NCBI GenBank assembly: GCA_040081265.1
Contig: JBEBGV010000049.1
Span: 1 to 34,962 of the forward strand
Reading direction: 5' to 3'
DNA length: 34,962 bases
From: JBEBGV01 sp040081265
Lineage (GTDB): Bacteria > Acidobacteriota > Vicinamibacteria > Vicinamibacterales > UBA2999
Position 1 is the first letter of the stretch. Every line of letters starts with the position of its first letter. The position numbers and the translations under genes are program-made. The notes under the pieces are model-generated. The model saw only the letters and a list, made by a program, of their open reading frames with translations. It did not search any database and was not told the origin of the DNA. Positions 34,770 through 34,962 of the stretch are shown one piece after another.

Positions 34770-34962
34770 GTGCCACGCCCAGAAAAGATGTTCGGTGACA
34801 TCGTCGACCCGTCAGTGAAGGTCGGGAGCCAGCAGTGGTATACGGTGCCGCTGTCGATTGTGGTTCACACGGCCGTCATCCTGGCGATGATCATCATCCC
34901 CTTGATGGCGACGGGAAACCTCCCGACCCCACCATCGATGATGGGTGCGTTCGTTGCTGCAC
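34770..34962 (+). CDS. TonB-like energy transducer, N-terminal part only
   Basis: The frame runs off the window after 64 codons. The start is GTG 34770, preceded by GAGGAGGAG (34753-34761) at 8-nt spacing; an in-frame ATG at 34788 is possible but lacks such a site. The protein has a short cytosolic N-terminus (PRPEKMFGDIVDPSVKVGSQQWYTVPL), then one hydrophobic anchor (SIVVHTAVILAMIIIPLMA) containing the His seen in TonB anchors. A Pro-containing stretch begins next. TonB proteins transmit proton-motive force from ExbBD to outer-membrane receptors. Without the C-terminal domain the assignment is tentative. Confidence 0.65.
   Translation, partial: MPRPEKMFGDIVDPSVKVGSQQWYTVPLSIVVHTAVILAMIIIPLMATGNLPTPPSMMGAFVAA

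Overview
The window is one contiguous piece of a GC-rich, Gram-negative (diderm) bacterial chromosome. It is packed with housekeeping genes and shows no phage, insertion sequence, CRISPR or tRNA signal. LptD, a SecDF/YajC set, a TonB-type protein, a divergent membrane pyrophosphatase, a HEAT/cyclophilin fusion and many GTG starts with 4-bp start/stop overlaps together suggest an Acidobacteriota-like organism (possibly Vicinamibacteria). That placement is inference from gene content; no database was consulted.

Layout. (1) 1-179: 5' end of a minus-strand secreted, proline-rich protein. (2) 335-11762, plus strand: thiC, followed with almost no gaps by six glycan-type genes: a giant GH/GT2/NHL fusion, an ABC exporter, two GT-B-like glycosyltransferases, a PIG-L deacetylase and a zinc-ribbon methyltransferase. 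This looks like one operon that makes and exports a modified glycoconjugate. (3) 11783-12373, minus: a second proline-rich secreted protein. (4) 12550-14847, plus: a ClpA/ClpC-type AAA+ unfoldase. (5) 14892-21059, minus: deoxynucleoside kinase > accD > folC > lptD > nucleotide-sugar epimerase/reductase, a tight run linking precursor supply to the outer envelope. (6) 21114-23324, plus: a HEAT-repeat/cyclophilin fusion. (7) 23329-23580, minus: a self-contained transcription unit for a 17-residue lysine/alanine peptide. (8) 23675-26427, minus: ddl followed by a TPR protein. (9) 26447-34521, plus: tgt, yajC, secD, secF, uppP, a DUF502 gene and hppA, mostly overlapping or closely spaced. (10) 34770-34962: 5' end of a TonB-like gene behind a perfect-consensus sigma-70 promoter.

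How the genes work together. Most of the window serves the envelope: protein export (YajC/SecDF), undecaprenyl-phosphate recycling (UppP), peptidoglycan precursor (Ddl), fatty-acid precursor (AccD), LPS insertion (LptD), sugar-nucleotide and glycan synthesis, and energy coupling (HppA, TonB-like). The most unusual item is the micro-gene at 23378-23431. It has its own promoter, a leader that can pair with itself, a strong ribosome binding site and an intrinsic terminator, but encodes only 17 residues, mostly Lys and Ala. All calls come from reading the sequence; no homology search was run.
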